Shown here: positions 54,906-62,726 of the stretch, in pieces | Position numbering within the stretch: the first letter of the stretch is position 1 | How the letters are laid out: every line of letters begins with the position of its first letter | Assembly: GCF_000834635.1 (NCBI RefSeq) | Contig: NZ_JXQV01000009.1 | Span: 124,001 to 188,000, forward strand | Direction: 5' to 3' | From: Agrobacterium tumefaciens | GTDB taxonomy: Bacteria > Pseudomonadota > Alphaproteobacteria > Rhizobiales > Rhizobiaceae | DNA: 64,000 nt | Position numbers and translations under genes: made by a program | Notes under the pieces: generated by a model | What the model saw: the letters and a program-made list of their open reading frames with translations, nothing else | What the model was told of the DNA's origin: nothing | Databases searched by the model: none

Positions 54906-55496
54906 ATGTTCAAAAGACTATCACTCGCCGCTGCAACGCTGGCCGCAACCACACTCCCGGCCTTTGCCCATTTGAACCCGGAAGAACACGGCTCCTTCAT
55001 GGCAGGGTTTTCACATCCGCTGTTCGGTGCCGATCATATTCTCGTCATGGTAGCCGTCGGCATCTGGGCAGCCCAGATCGCTACATCTGCAGATAATCGC
55101 AAGGCACTGTTGATAATTCCGGCTGCCTTCGTCGGCACCATGGCCTTGGGCTTTCTGTTGGCTCTTGGCGGTATCGAACTGCCATTCGTTGAACCGACCA
55201 TCCTCGCCTCCATCATCGCGCTTGGCCTGCTGGTTGCCATGGCAACCCGCGTTCCGGTGAGCGTTGCGGCTGCCATTGTCGGCGTGTTCGCGCTGTTCCA
55301 TGGACACGCACATGGCGGCGAATTGGGCAGCGCGGGTGCGCTTCAATTCGGCGTCGGCTTCGTGGTCGCGACCATGGGCCTTCATATTGCAGGCATCGCG
55401 CTTGGAATGGCCATTGCTAAGCTCGGCCCGGTCGCAGTGCGCATCCTCGGTGGATTGACCGCACTCACAGGTCTTTCGCTGGTCTTCGGCGGCTAA
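54906..55496 (+). CDS. HupE/UreJ-family metal permease
   Basis: A 196-residue protein with a signal peptide (LAAATLAATTLPAFAHLN) and about six hydrophobic segments. The family motif HPLFGADHILVMVAVGIWA, in part, with His and Asp, lies near the N-terminus; FHGHAHGGE and MGLHIAGIALG are further His-rich blocks. HupE/UreJ proteins import nickel or cobalt for hydrogenase, urease or cobalamin. No such enzyme genes are nearby, and no cobalamin riboswitch box was recognised in the 218 bases upstream. Confidence 0.92.
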   Translation: MFKRLSLAAATLAATTLPAFAHLNPEEHGSFMAGFSHPLFGADHILVMVAVGIWAAQIATSADNRKALLIIPAAFVGTMALGFLLALGGIELPFVEPTILASIIALGLLVAMATRVPVSVAAAIVGVFALFHGHAHGGELGSAGALQFGVGFVVATMGLHIAGIALGMAIAKLGPVAVRILGGLTALTGLSLVFGG

Positions 55497-55607
55497 AGAT
55501 CGAGGTCATCAACCTTACAAAAATGTAAGGCGCAGACGGCTTTTAAAAGTCGAAATTGAACCCTACTTCCTTGGTGTGCGTTTCTCGGCACGCCAAGGAG
55601 GCTACCA

Positions 55608-56378
55608 ATGTCACCAGAAGAAACCCAACTCATCAAATCCCTGTTCGACAGGGTCAAGTCTGCATCCTCAACGCCGCGCGATCCTCAGGCGGAAACGCTG
55701 ATCTCGCAGGCCGTGAAGGACGATCCCTACGCCCCCTATTATCTGGCCCAAGCCGTCATCGTGCAGGAAAAAGGTCTGGAAGCAGCAGCGGCACATATTC
55801 GCCAGCTGGAAGAGCGCATTCACCAGCTTGAAAGCAACAACCCCGCACCACAGACAGCACAGCAAGGCGGCTTCCTCAGCTCGATTTTCGGTGGCACCCA
55901 GCAAGCATCCGCTGCACCTGCGCCAGCACCGAGCTATCGCAATGACATGTCAGGTCAATCTCAGCCTTCTCAGGCGCAGGGACCATGGGGACGAAGCAAC
56001 GATGCTCCGCAGCCCAGTGGCCCTTGGAGCAACCAGCAGCCCTCGGCCTTTGGGCGTGCGAGCGGTGGCAGCGGAGGTTTTCTGCAAGGGGCGCTGGGCG
56101 CGGCAGCGGGCGTTGCCGGTGGCATGCTGCTTGCGAATTCGCTGAGCGGCATATTTTCCAACCATGTCGCCTCATCCGGTTGGGGATCGGCTTTGGGCGG
56201 TGCAGGAACTGCGGCAGCGCCAGTCGAGGAAACCGTCATCAACAACTATTACGGTGATGACGACAAGCAGCAGGATGTCGCCAGCAATGACGACAACTCT
56301 GATGTGCAACAGGCTGACTACGACGACAGCGCAGACGACGCTGATTTCGACTCAGGCGACAGCGGTTCCTTCGTCTGA
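55608..56378 (+). CDS. DUF2076-family protein
   Basis: A 256-residue protein of the DUF2076 family. The N-terminal region (EETQLIKSLFDRV; APYYLAQAVIVQEKGLEAA, in part) is followed by a coiled segment (IRQLEERIHQLE). Long Gln/Ala/Ser/Pro linkers and a Gly-rich hydrophobic patch (FLQGALGAAAGVAGGMLLAN) follow, then a strongly acidic tail rich in Asp. This layout is typical of the family, which may act at the cell periphery; no function is established. The AAGGAGG ribosome site is strong. Confidence 0.9.
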   Translation: MSPEETQLIKSLFDRVKSASSTPRDPQAETLISQAVKDDPYAPYYLAQAVIVQEKGLEAAAAHIRQLEERIHQLESNNPAPQTAQQGGFLSSIFGGTQQASAAPAPAPSYRNDMSGQSQPSQAQGPWGRSNDAPQPSGPWSNQQPSAFGRASGGSGGFLQGALGAAAGVAGGMLLANSLSGIFSNHVASSGWGSALGGAGTAAAPVEETVINNYYGDDDKQQDVASNDDNSDVQQADYDDSADDADFDSGDSGSFV

Positions 56379-56394
56379 ACGATCGGGCAAAGGG

Positions 56395-56859
56395 TTAGCC
56401 GCGACCGCGATAGGTCGCGACGCCCTGCTCGGGAAGCCAGACGCCCTCTGGCGGTGCGCCGGTCTGCCAGAACACATCGATTGGGATACCGCCGCGTGGA
56501 TACCAGTAAGCGCCGATTCGCAGCCACTTGGGTTGAAGCAGGTCTACAAGGCGCTTGGCGATATAAACCGAGCAGTCCTCATGAAACGCACCATGATTGC
56601 GGAAGGAATGCAGAAAAAGCTTCAACGACTTGGATTCCACGAGAAAATCACCGGGAATGTAGTCGATGACGATATGGGCAAAATCCGGCTGCCCGGTCAT
56701 GGGGCAAAGCGACGTGAATTCCGGCGCAGTGAAGCGCACGACATAATCCGTACCGGCATTGCCATTCGGCACTTTTTCCAGAACGGCCTTTTCAGGGCTT
56801 TCGGGGGAAGCGACTTGCGCGCCCAGCTGCGACAGGCCGGAAACATCCGTGACTGACAT
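56395..56859 (-). CDS. queF: NADPH-dependent 7-cyano-7-deazaguanine (preQ0) reductase
   Basis: A 154-residue unimodular QueF of the queuosine pathway, reducing preQ0 to preQ1. The nucleophile Cys is in [15 protein letters not shown], in part, and the family motif is [20 protein letters not shown], in part. The end [18 protein letters not shown], in part, is also typical. It begins three bases after the cation transporter stop, so the two are co-transcribed. No preQ1 riboswitch can fit between them. Confidence 0.96.
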   Translation of the reverse strand: MSVTDVSGLSQLGAQVASPESPEKAVLEKVPNGNAGTDYVVRFTAPEFTSLCPMTGQPDFAHIVIDYIPGDFLVESKSLKLFLHSFRNHGAFHEDCSVYIAKRLVDLLQPKWLRIGAYWYPRGGIPIDVFWQTGAPPEGVWLPEQGVATYRGRG

Positions 56860-56862
56860 GGT

Positions 56863-57780
56863 TCAAACTCCTGCTTCTTGAAACTCTACCCGAACGCCAT
56901 GAGCCTGTTCACTTTCAGGCTCCACATGAATGGCGAGGACGGCACCGGGTATCACGCCCTTTATGGCATCTTCAAGCCGGTCGCAAATGTCATGCGCAGC
57001 TCCAACGGACAAAGCCGAGGGAACGACGACGTGAAAGTCGATGAATGCGACAGCCCCTGCCCTGCGCGTCTTGAGGTCATGGACGCCGAGAATGCCAGTC
57101 GAGTTCTCCGCAATGGCTTTCTTGATAGCCACATCTTCGTCCGGCTCCACAGCCCGGTCCATGAGGCCACCGAGCGAATGCAGAATGACCTTGGAACCCT
57201 GAAACAGGATGTTGATGGCAACGACAATAGCCAGAACCGGATCAAGAATGGCGTAGCCCGTCATGATTGCCAGAACCAGACCGATCAGAACACCACCCGA
57301 GGTGACCACATCCGACATGATGTGGTGTCCATCAGCCAGAAGTGCCGGAGAGGAATGCTTCTTTCCAACGCGGATGAGAATCGTTGCCCATATGCCATTT
57401 AAAATACCAGCAAAGGCGTTGATGGCGAGACCAAGCGCCGGTGCATCCGGCAGGCGTGGCGCCATCAGGCCACTCCACGCTTCCTTGACGATGAGAAGAG
57501 CTGCAACGACGATCAGCACGCCCTCGACCACAGCGGACAGATATTCCGCCTTGTGATGACCGAACTGGTGATCGTCATCGGCGGGCTTTTGCGCATAGCG
57601 GATCACGAAATAGGCGATGAAGGCCGCGACCACATTCACGGTGGATTCCAGGCCATCCGACAACAGCGCGACCGAGCCGGTGACCCACCAGGCAGATAGC
57701 TTCAGGCACAACACCATAATGGAAAACGGGATGCCCCAGAAAGCGAGTTTCCTGACGAGCGCGTGACCCTGTTCGTTCAT
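56863..57780 (-). CDS. Cation diffusion facilitator (Zn/Fe/Mn-type exporter)
   Basis: A 305-residue CDF transporter with six hydrophobic segments. Metal sites are seen in TM2 (LLSDGLESTVNV: SDGxxS rather than HxxxD) and TM5 (ADGHHIMSDVVTSGG: HxxSD). DDDHQFGHHKAEYLSAVVEG, in part, is the usual first cytosolic loop. The C-terminal domain has HDLKTRRAGAVAFIDFHV, in part. The ATG at 57780 is preferred; the open frame to 57834 is Cys/Phe-rich and unlike the family. It is in one operon with queF. Confidence 0.93.
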   Translation of the reverse strand: MNEQGHALVRKLAFWGIPFSIMVLCLKLSAWWVTGSVALLSDGLESTVNVVAAFIAYFVIRYAQKPADDDHQFGHHKAEYLSAVVEGVLIVVAALLIVKEAWSGLMAPRLPDAPALGLAINAFAGILNGIWATILIRVGKKHSSPALLADGHHIMSDVVTSGGVLIGLVLAIMTGYAILDPVLAIVVAINILFQGSKVILHSLGGLMDRAVEPDEDVAIKKAIAENSTGILGVHDLKTRRAGAVAFIDFHVVVPSALSVGAAHDICDRLEDAIKGVIPGAVLAIHVEPESEQAHGVRVEFQEAGV

Positions 57781-57834
57781 GTCCTGTCCCCATGCGGTTG
57801 CGAATGAATTGCAGAATTGGACCCCAAAACGCAC

Positions 57835-57870
57835 GAACCGCGCGCACGGATGGCTCCGTGCGCGCGGTTC
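57835..57870 (-). terminator. Long perfect hairpin, terminator of the lysE-like gene
   Basis: A 16-pair perfect stem (GAACCGCGCGCACGGA and its complement) around TGGC. On the minus strand it is followed by GTGCGTTTTGG. It ends 44 bases past the LysE-family stop and precedes the CDF gene. Confidence 0.78.
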
Positions 57871-57914
57871 ATTTAAGCGGCTTCTATGATTAAAGCCGTC
57901 GCCAGGTCAAGAGA

Positions 57915-58550
57915 TTACACGCGGCTTATTAGCAACTTGATACCGGCAAAGGTAAAAAACAATGCGAGAACCGTTTCGATGTAGCGCTTCGAGCGCTGAT
58001 AGATACGGATTGCCGGGGCTGTGGAAAACACCAGCGCGTAACCGCAGAATATGACCATGCCCAGCAAGCCACAGCCGCCGATGATGGCAACCAGCGTCGA
58101 GGCGCCAGCGCCCGGTTTCAGACCCAGCGACATGATGGCTATCCAGCCGAGGATGGCCTTGGGGTTCGTCAGGTGCAGCAGCAAGCCGCGACGGTAGAGT
58201 TCCCAATATTCGGCGCGACCGACTGGTGTTTCATCGACAATGGCTTGCGCAGCCGCAGGTGAAAAAGCCGAACGCGCAGATTTATAGGCGAGATAAAGAA
58301 GATAGATGCCGCCTGCGATCTTGATGAAAAACAGAGCATTGGCATAGGTCGCCAGAACGGCGGAAAGTCCGGTGGCGGTGAGCGCTGCCCAGAACAGCGA
58401 GCCGGTCATGACGCCCATGGCCAGAACGAGCGCTGGTGCTCGCCCCCGGCTCATGGCGATGCCCATGATGGTCATGTTGCTGGGGCCGGGACTGGCCACG
58501 GCGATGATATAAGCAATGTAGACCAGCAATAGCTGGTGAAAGTCGATCAT
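57915..58550 (-). CDS. LysE/RhtB-family amino-acid exporter
   Basis: A 211-residue membrane protein with about six hydrophobic segments. The family start LLLVYIAYIIAVASPGPSNMTIMG, in part, contains the conserved ASPGPSN; NPKAILGWIAIMSLG, in part, is the mid motif. The substrate (lysine, homoserine, threonine or a related compound) is unknown. It follows the DUF2459 gene by 37 bases on the same strand. Confidence 0.92.
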   Translation of the reverse strand: MIDFHQLLLVYIAYIIAVASPGPSNMTIMGIAMSRGRAPALVLAMGVMTGSLFWAALTATGLSAVLATYANALFFIKIAGGIYLLYLAYKSARSAFSPAAAQAIVDETPVGRAEYWELYRRGLLLHLTNPKAILGWIAIMSLGLKPGAGASTLVAIIGGCGLLGMVIFCGYALVFSTAPAIRIYQRSKRYIETVLALFFTFAGIKLLISRV

Positions 58551-58587
58551 CGTCGCGCGCCCCTGTCCAAAGAAATCCAGATTGTGG

Positions 58588-59289
58588 TCATCGCTGTGTT
58601 CTTGTCAACGATGGAGCAGCATCGTTGTGCAACCACAGTGAGGCAGAAAGCAGTGGCGGCAAAGGCGTCCACCACCCGGTACGCAAACCGGCTTGCCGAA
58701 GTGCCGCCGCCGTCCAGGTGTTGCAGCCGAGCAGGACGTTGAAATACCCATTCGCCTCGAAAAAAACGTCATATTGTCCGTAGGACTGCCCGATGAGCGG
58801 CATTCTTTTGCCTTCGACCTCAGCAAAGCTGCCAAGAATGAAATCCAACATATACCGATACCCATTCTCAGAAAGATCGAGCGCCGCGACATGGGGTTCG
58901 GTGTGGGAAATCTCGCCAGCAAGCGCGATGTGCATGACCGAGCGGTCCAGCGTCAGGCTTTTCAACACGGGCAGCGGCTTCAGATCGGCCCATGTCGGCG
59001 TTTGCGTGTAAAATGCCCGCCCGCCCCAGCCGAAAATGACATACCGCACGCCGGGCTCATCAATAGCAAGGCTTGCCTCACGCAAGAACGCAAAACGCTC
59101 CAGCAGCTCGGCATCAACAGGCAGCGCGATATCCGTGTGGATGGGGTTGTCGAGAATGAGGATGCGGCGCGATGGCTGCGCAGCCACAGAGGCGTGGTCT
59201 TTAGCCATGGGTGCGGGCACCAGCGTGCCCAGCGCGATGATGCAGAGAATAAGCGTGAACGCGATGCTCAGATATTTGAAGGCCTTCAC
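58588..59289 (-). CDS. DUF2459/TIGR02117-family protein
   Basis: A 233-residue protein with an N-terminal anchor (YLSIAFTLILCIIALGTLV). Family blocks are HTDIALPVDA, YVIFGWGGRAFYTQTPTWADL, in part, and the Cys-containing NVLLGCNTWTAAALRQAGLRTGWW, in part. The set His, Cys, Asn resembles a papain-like/NlpC arrangement, which is my inference. It sits between the trpE(G) and lysE-like genes on the same strand. No function is known. Confidence 0.88.
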   Translation of the reverse strand: MKAFKYLSIAFTLILCIIALGTLVPAPMAKDHASVAAQPSRRILILDNPIHTDIALPVDAELLERFAFLREASLAIDEPGVRYVIFGWGGRAFYTQTPTWADLKPLPVLKSLTLDRSVMHIALAGEISHTEPHVAALDLSENGYRYMLDFILGSFAEVEGKRMPLIGQSYGQYDVFFEANGYFNVLLGCNTWTAAALRQAGLRTGWWTPLPPLLSASLWLHNDAAPSLTRTQR

Positions 59290-59319
59290 TCAGAATCACC
59301 CACGCGGATCAAGGAAACC

Positions 59320-59341
59320 GGCGGCGTCTCATGACACCGCC
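59320..59341 (-). terminator. Possible terminator of trpE(G)
   Basis: GGCGGCGTC and GACACCGCC pair with one mismatch around a four-base loop. On the minus strand TTT follows. It lies 17 bases beyond the trpE(G) stop. Confidence 0.5.
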
Positions 59342-59357
59342 GATGTTATCGATGCCC

Positions 59358-61547
59358 TCAGGCCGCTTTGGTTTTTGCCTTACGCACCAGATGCGTCACC
59401 ACGTTTTCGATCATCCGCATGCCGGCATCGCCGCCCAGCGTCATGATGGATTCCGGGTGGAACTGAACCGCTGCCACAGGTTCCTTGCTGTGCTCGATGC
59501 CCATGATCGTGCCATCTTCGCTTTCTGCGGTGATGATGAAATCGCGGTGAAGCGTCGCCGGGTCAGCGAAGATCGAATGGTAACGACCAACGGTGACTTC
59601 CTTGCCGAGGCCTGAAAACACCAGGCCGGGCTCCAGCACGCGAATGCGCGATGGCTTACCGTGCATGGGAATGGCCAGTTGACGAAGCTCGCCGCCATAG
59701 GCTTCCGCCAGCGCCTGAAGACCAAGGCACACACCGAAGATCGGCAGATCGCGCGAACGCGCAGCCTTGATCGTCGCCTTGCAATCGAAATCGCTTGGGT
59801 TGCCCGGTCCGGGAGACAGGACAACGAGGTCAGGCTGGAAGCGATCAAACACCTCCGCCGCCACCGGAGAGCGCACGGTGGACACCGTAGCGCCCGTCTG
59901 ACGGAAGTAGTTGGCCAGCGTGTGCACGAAGCTGTCTTCATGGTCCACCAGCAGGATCTTGACCCCGGTGCCGACTTTGGCTGAATCCCGCTGGGTGGCT
60001 GCGGAATTCTGGCCCTTTGCATCACGAATGGCAGATATCATGGCGGATGCCTTCAATTCGGTTTCGGCTTCTTCTTCCTGCGGGTTGGAATCGTTGAGCA
60101 AGGTGGCCCCTGCCCGCACTTCCGCAATGCCATCCTTGATGCGGATGGTGCGCAACGTCATGCCCGTATTCATATCGCCGTTGAAGCCGACCATGCCGAT
60201 GGCCCCGCCATACCAGACACGCGAGCTTTTCTCATGGGCTTCGATGAAGCGCATGGCCCAAAGCTTTGGCGCACCGGTAACGGTAACCGCCCATGCGTGG
60301 GACAGGAAGCCGTCAAACGCATCCATATCGTCGCGCAGGCGGCCTTCAATGTGGTCAACCGTGTGGATGAGACGCGAATACATCTCGATCTGGCGGCGGC
60401 CGATGACCTTCACCGAGCCCGGTTCGCACACGCGGCTCTTGTCATTGCGGTCAACGTCCGAGCACATGGTCAGCTCCGACTCGTCCTTCTTGGAATTGAG
60501 CAGCTTGAGGATCTGCTCGCTATCGGCAATCGGATCTTCGCCGCGCTTGATGGTGCCTGAAATCGGGCATGTCTCGATGCGGCGACCGGAGACGCGCACG
60601 AACATTTCCGGCGAAGCGCCAACCAGATATTCCTGATGGCCGAGATTAATGAAGAAGGAGTAAGGCGATGGATTGATGGCTTTCAGGCGGCGCGAAATGG
60701 CCGAAGGATTGCTGTCGCAACGCTCCATAAATTTCTGACCGGGCACAACTTCGAACAGATCGCCACGGCGGAAGCTTTCCTTGGCGTGCGTGACCAGTTG
60801 CGCATATTCGCCGGGGTGGTGATCTCCGCGCGGCGGGATGGTGTCCGTCTTCACGAATGGTTCGGGCGCGATGTCCTGAGGCTTGCCGAAGGTGGTCACG
60901 CCATCCTTTTCGAAATCGTAACGGTCAATCCACGCCTTGGCGGAATGGTGATCCACCACCAGAATCTCATCGGGCAGAAACAGAACCATATCGCGCTGGT
61001 CTTCCGGGCGCTCCAGCGAGAGCTTGATGGCGTCGAACTGGAAAGCCAGATCGTAACCAAAAGCACCAAACAGACCGATGGCCGAATCGGCGCTGGAATA
61101 GAACAGGTCCACAATGGCGCGAAGGGCCGTAAACACGGTGGGGATTTTCGAGCGTTCTTCTTCCGTAAACACCCGGTCCGGCTCGTTGACGACGAGGTCC
61201 AGACGGCGGGCGGTGGAGGCGCCGAGCGTCAGATCAGGCGTTGCCTTCAGCTTCTCGGTGATGAACGACAGAAGCGCTTCGCCACGGCCATTATAGGCTT
61301 CGATCCACATGGTGCGGCCAAAGCAGGAAATGCCGAGCGGCGGGTCGATGATGGCGGTATCCCAACGGGTATAACGACCGGGATATTCATAGTTTGACGA
61401 AAAGACCGCACCCCGGCGCTCATCCAGCCCCGATACATAGCTGTCGATTGCCGTTGCGTACTCTGCGGGACGGCGCTGACGTGTCACTTTCACGCCGCCC
61501 TTGGTCTCGTATGTTTCCGAGCCGTCATCCTGAATAATCGTTACCAT
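59358..61547 (-). CDS. trpE(G): Fused anthranilate synthase TrpE-TrpG
   Basis: A 729-residue fusion of both anthranilate synthase components, making anthranilate from chorismate and glutamine. The TrpE part (about 1-510) shows [34 protein letters not shown], in part, and [20 protein letters not shown], in part. The TrpG glutaminase part (about 530-729) has [17 protein letters not shown], in part, the nucleophile Cys in [10 protein letters not shown], and QFHPES. The feedback-site region [13 protein letters not shown] precedes. This fusion is characteristic of rhizobia. Expression is controlled by the trpL attenuator upstream. Confidence 0.97.
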   Translation of the reverse strand: MVTIIQDDGSETYETKGGVKVTRQRRPAEYATAIDSYVSGLDERRGAVFSSNYEYPGRYTRWDTAIIDPPLGISCFGRTMWIEAYNGRGEALLSFITEKLKATPDLTLGASTARRLDLVVNEPDRVFTEEERSKIPTVFTALRAIVDLFYSSADSAIGLFGAFGYDLAFQFDAIKLSLERPEDQRDMVLFLPDEILVVDHHSAKAWIDRYDFEKDGVTTFGKPQDIAPEPFVKTDTIPPRGDHHPGEYAQLVTHAKESFRRGDLFEVVPGQKFMERCDSNPSAISRRLKAINPSPYSFFINLGHQEYLVGASPEMFVRVSGRRIETCPISGTIKRGEDPIADSEQILKLLNSKKDESELTMCSDVDRNDKSRVCEPGSVKVIGRRQIEMYSRLIHTVDHIEGRLRDDMDAFDGFLSHAWAVTVTGAPKLWAMRFIEAHEKSSRVWYGGAIGMVGFNGDMNTGMTLRTIRIKDGIAEVRAGATLLNDSNPQEEEAETELKASAMISAIRDAKGQNSAATQRDSAKVGTGVKILLVDHEDSFVHTLANYFRQTGATVSTVRSPVAAEVFDRFQPDLVVLSPGPGNPSDFDCKATIKAARSRDLPIFGVCLGLQALAEAYGGELRQLAIPMHGKPSRIRVLEPGLVFSGLGKEVTVGRYHSIFADPATLHRDFIITAESEDGTIMGIEHSKEPVAAVQFHPESIMTLGGDAGMRMIENVVTHLVRKAKTKAA

Positions 61548-61599
61548 CTCTTCCGCTTCCCGTTTCTAAAGCCCGATGAGAGGGCGGCATAAAACAAAA

Positions 61600-61625
61600 A
61601 AGCCGCCTGAAACTTCGGGCGGCTT
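61600..61625 (-). terminator. trp attenuator hairpin
   Basis: AAGCCGCC and GGCGGCTT pair around a ten-base loop; on the minus strand TTTTTTG TTTT follows. It lies 26 bases past the trpL stop and 53 before trpE(G), the position of a transcription attenuator. Confidence 0.9.
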
Positions 61626-61650
61626 GGACTTAGTCTAAGGACATGGGTGC

Positions 61651-61710
61651 TCAAGGCCGCGTAAAGCTGCCCCACCACCAGATAGCAATGTTCTTCGACT
61701 GTGTGTTCAT
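61651..61710 (-). CDS. trpL: trpE(G) leader peptide with three Trp codons
   Basis: A 19-residue leader, MNTQSKNIAIWWWGSFTRP, starting at ATG 61710. Three consecutive Trp codons at residues 11-13 sense charged tRNA-Trp. It closely resembles the Sinorhizobium trpL peptide, where the released RNA and peptide also act in trans. There is no Shine-Dalgarno, and the promoter lies so close that the transcript is probably leaderless, as in Sinorhizobium. Confidence 0.92.
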   Translation of the reverse strand: MNTQSKNIAIWWWGSFTRP

Positions 61711-61718
61711 GGAGCAAA

Positions 61719-61747
61719 TTGTTAGCGGCAACCGCACGCGATGGCAA
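61719..61747 (-). promoter_or_regulatory. Promoter of trpL-trpE(G)
   Basis: On the minus strand TTGCCA (61742-61747) and TAACAA (61719-61724) with a 17-base spacer. The -10 ends eight bases before the trpL ATG, so transcription should start at or next to the A of the start codon. Confidence 0.7.
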
Positions 61748-61813
61748 GCGGATTTGAACCGAAAGCATGTTGAAGCGTTGAGCCTGTGCCGCAATGGGGG
61801 ACTGATCGGTCAC

Positions 61814-62671
61814 ATGCTTTTCCGCCTTATGATAATCGCAGCCAGTGGGCTGCTGATCTCCGCCTCGCAACCGCCGCAGGATGTGCCGGTTCCCCAGCCC
61901 AAACCGGAGCAGCAGGACGCAGCGCCCGCAGCCGCCCCTACTCCTTCTCCTACGGAGAAAAAAGCAGAGGACGCGCCGGTTCCACCACCTGCGGAAAGCA
62001 CCGTGCCGAAGCCGGAGGAAAAACCGGAACCCACCGCAAAGCCGGATGAGCCAAAGAAAGAAGACGAGAAAAAGCCAGAAGAGCCGCCGCGCGATCCGAT
62101 AAAGGCAGAAAATCCCGAAGAGCTCAAAGCCTGCCTTGCCGAGCTGAAAGAACTGGGTGCGCAATTCAAGGAACTTCCGCCGATCCCGGGTGAAGAGGAC
62201 GGCTGCGGTATCGCTTCACCGCTCGAACTCTCAGTCGTGATCCCCGGCATCAAACTGGAGCCGGAAGGCACGATGCGCTGTGAAGCTGCCCTTGCGCTCT
62301 CGCGCTGGGCCAAGAACGTAGTGGTCCCGACTGCAAAAATCGCTTTGCCAGACAGAAATGTCACCGCCTTCGGCAATGCCTCGACCTATATTTGCCGCAA
62401 CCGCAACAGTGCAAGCACCGGCAAGATTTCCGAACACGCAAAAGGCAGTGCTGTCGATATTGCGACACTGACCTTCGACAAGGGCGAACCGCTTGTCATG
62501 AAGCCGCGTGACGAAGACGGCACCATGGAAGGCGCGTTCCAGCGCACCATAACCACCGCCGCATGCCTCTTCTTCCGCACCGTTCTCTCCCCCGGCAGCG
62601 ACGCCACCCACCAGGATCACCTCCATATGGATGTGCTGGAGCGCAAGGGTGGGTATCTATATTGCCGTTAA
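61814..62671 (+). CDS. Extensin-like C-domain protein, probable M15-type zinc peptidase
   Basis: A 285-residue secreted protein. A signal peptide (MLFRLMIIAASGLLISAS) is followed by an unusual Pro/Glu/Lys/Ala-rich linker of about 80 residues, likely spanning the periplasm or cell wall. The C-terminal extensin-like domain has the zinc pattern of VanY/M15 peptidases: SEHAKGSAVD with His208 and Asp215, then HQDHLH with His269 and His271. Cys pairs flank it. A role in peptidoglycan remodelling is inferred. The ATG at 61814 is preferred to upstream starts, which would run into the trpL region. Its start is divergent from the trp promoter by about 65 bases. Confidence 0.87.
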   Translation: MLFRLMIIAASGLLISASQPPQDVPVPQPKPEQQDAAPAAAPTPSPTEKKAEDAPVPPPAESTVPKPEEKPEPTAKPDEPKKEDEKKPEEPPRDPIKAENPEELKACLAELKELGAQFKELPPIPGEEDGCGIASPLELSVVIPGIKLEPEGTMRCEAALALSRWAKNVVVPTAKIALPDRNVTAFGNASTYICRNRNSASTGKISEHAKGSAVDIATLTFDKGEPLVMKPRDEDGTMEGAFQRTITTAACLFFRTVLSPGSDATHQDHLHMDVLERKGGYLYCR

Positions 62672-62677
62672 AACGGA

Positions 62678-62704
62678 AAAGGCGGGACACGTAGCCCCGC
62701 CTTT
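62678..62704. terminator. Bidirectional terminator between the extensin-like gene and the TonB receptor
   Basis: AAAGGCGGG and CCCGCCTTT form the stem with A/T-rich flanks on both strands, lying between two convergent stops. Confidence 0.82.
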
Positions 62705-62726
62705 CCTTTGCTGAAAAACTCGCTCA

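Noticed and set aside
56855..56865. A preQ1 riboswitch for queF
   Set aside because: Only three bases separate queF from the upstream gene, leaving no room; nothing similar was recognised upstream of the operon.
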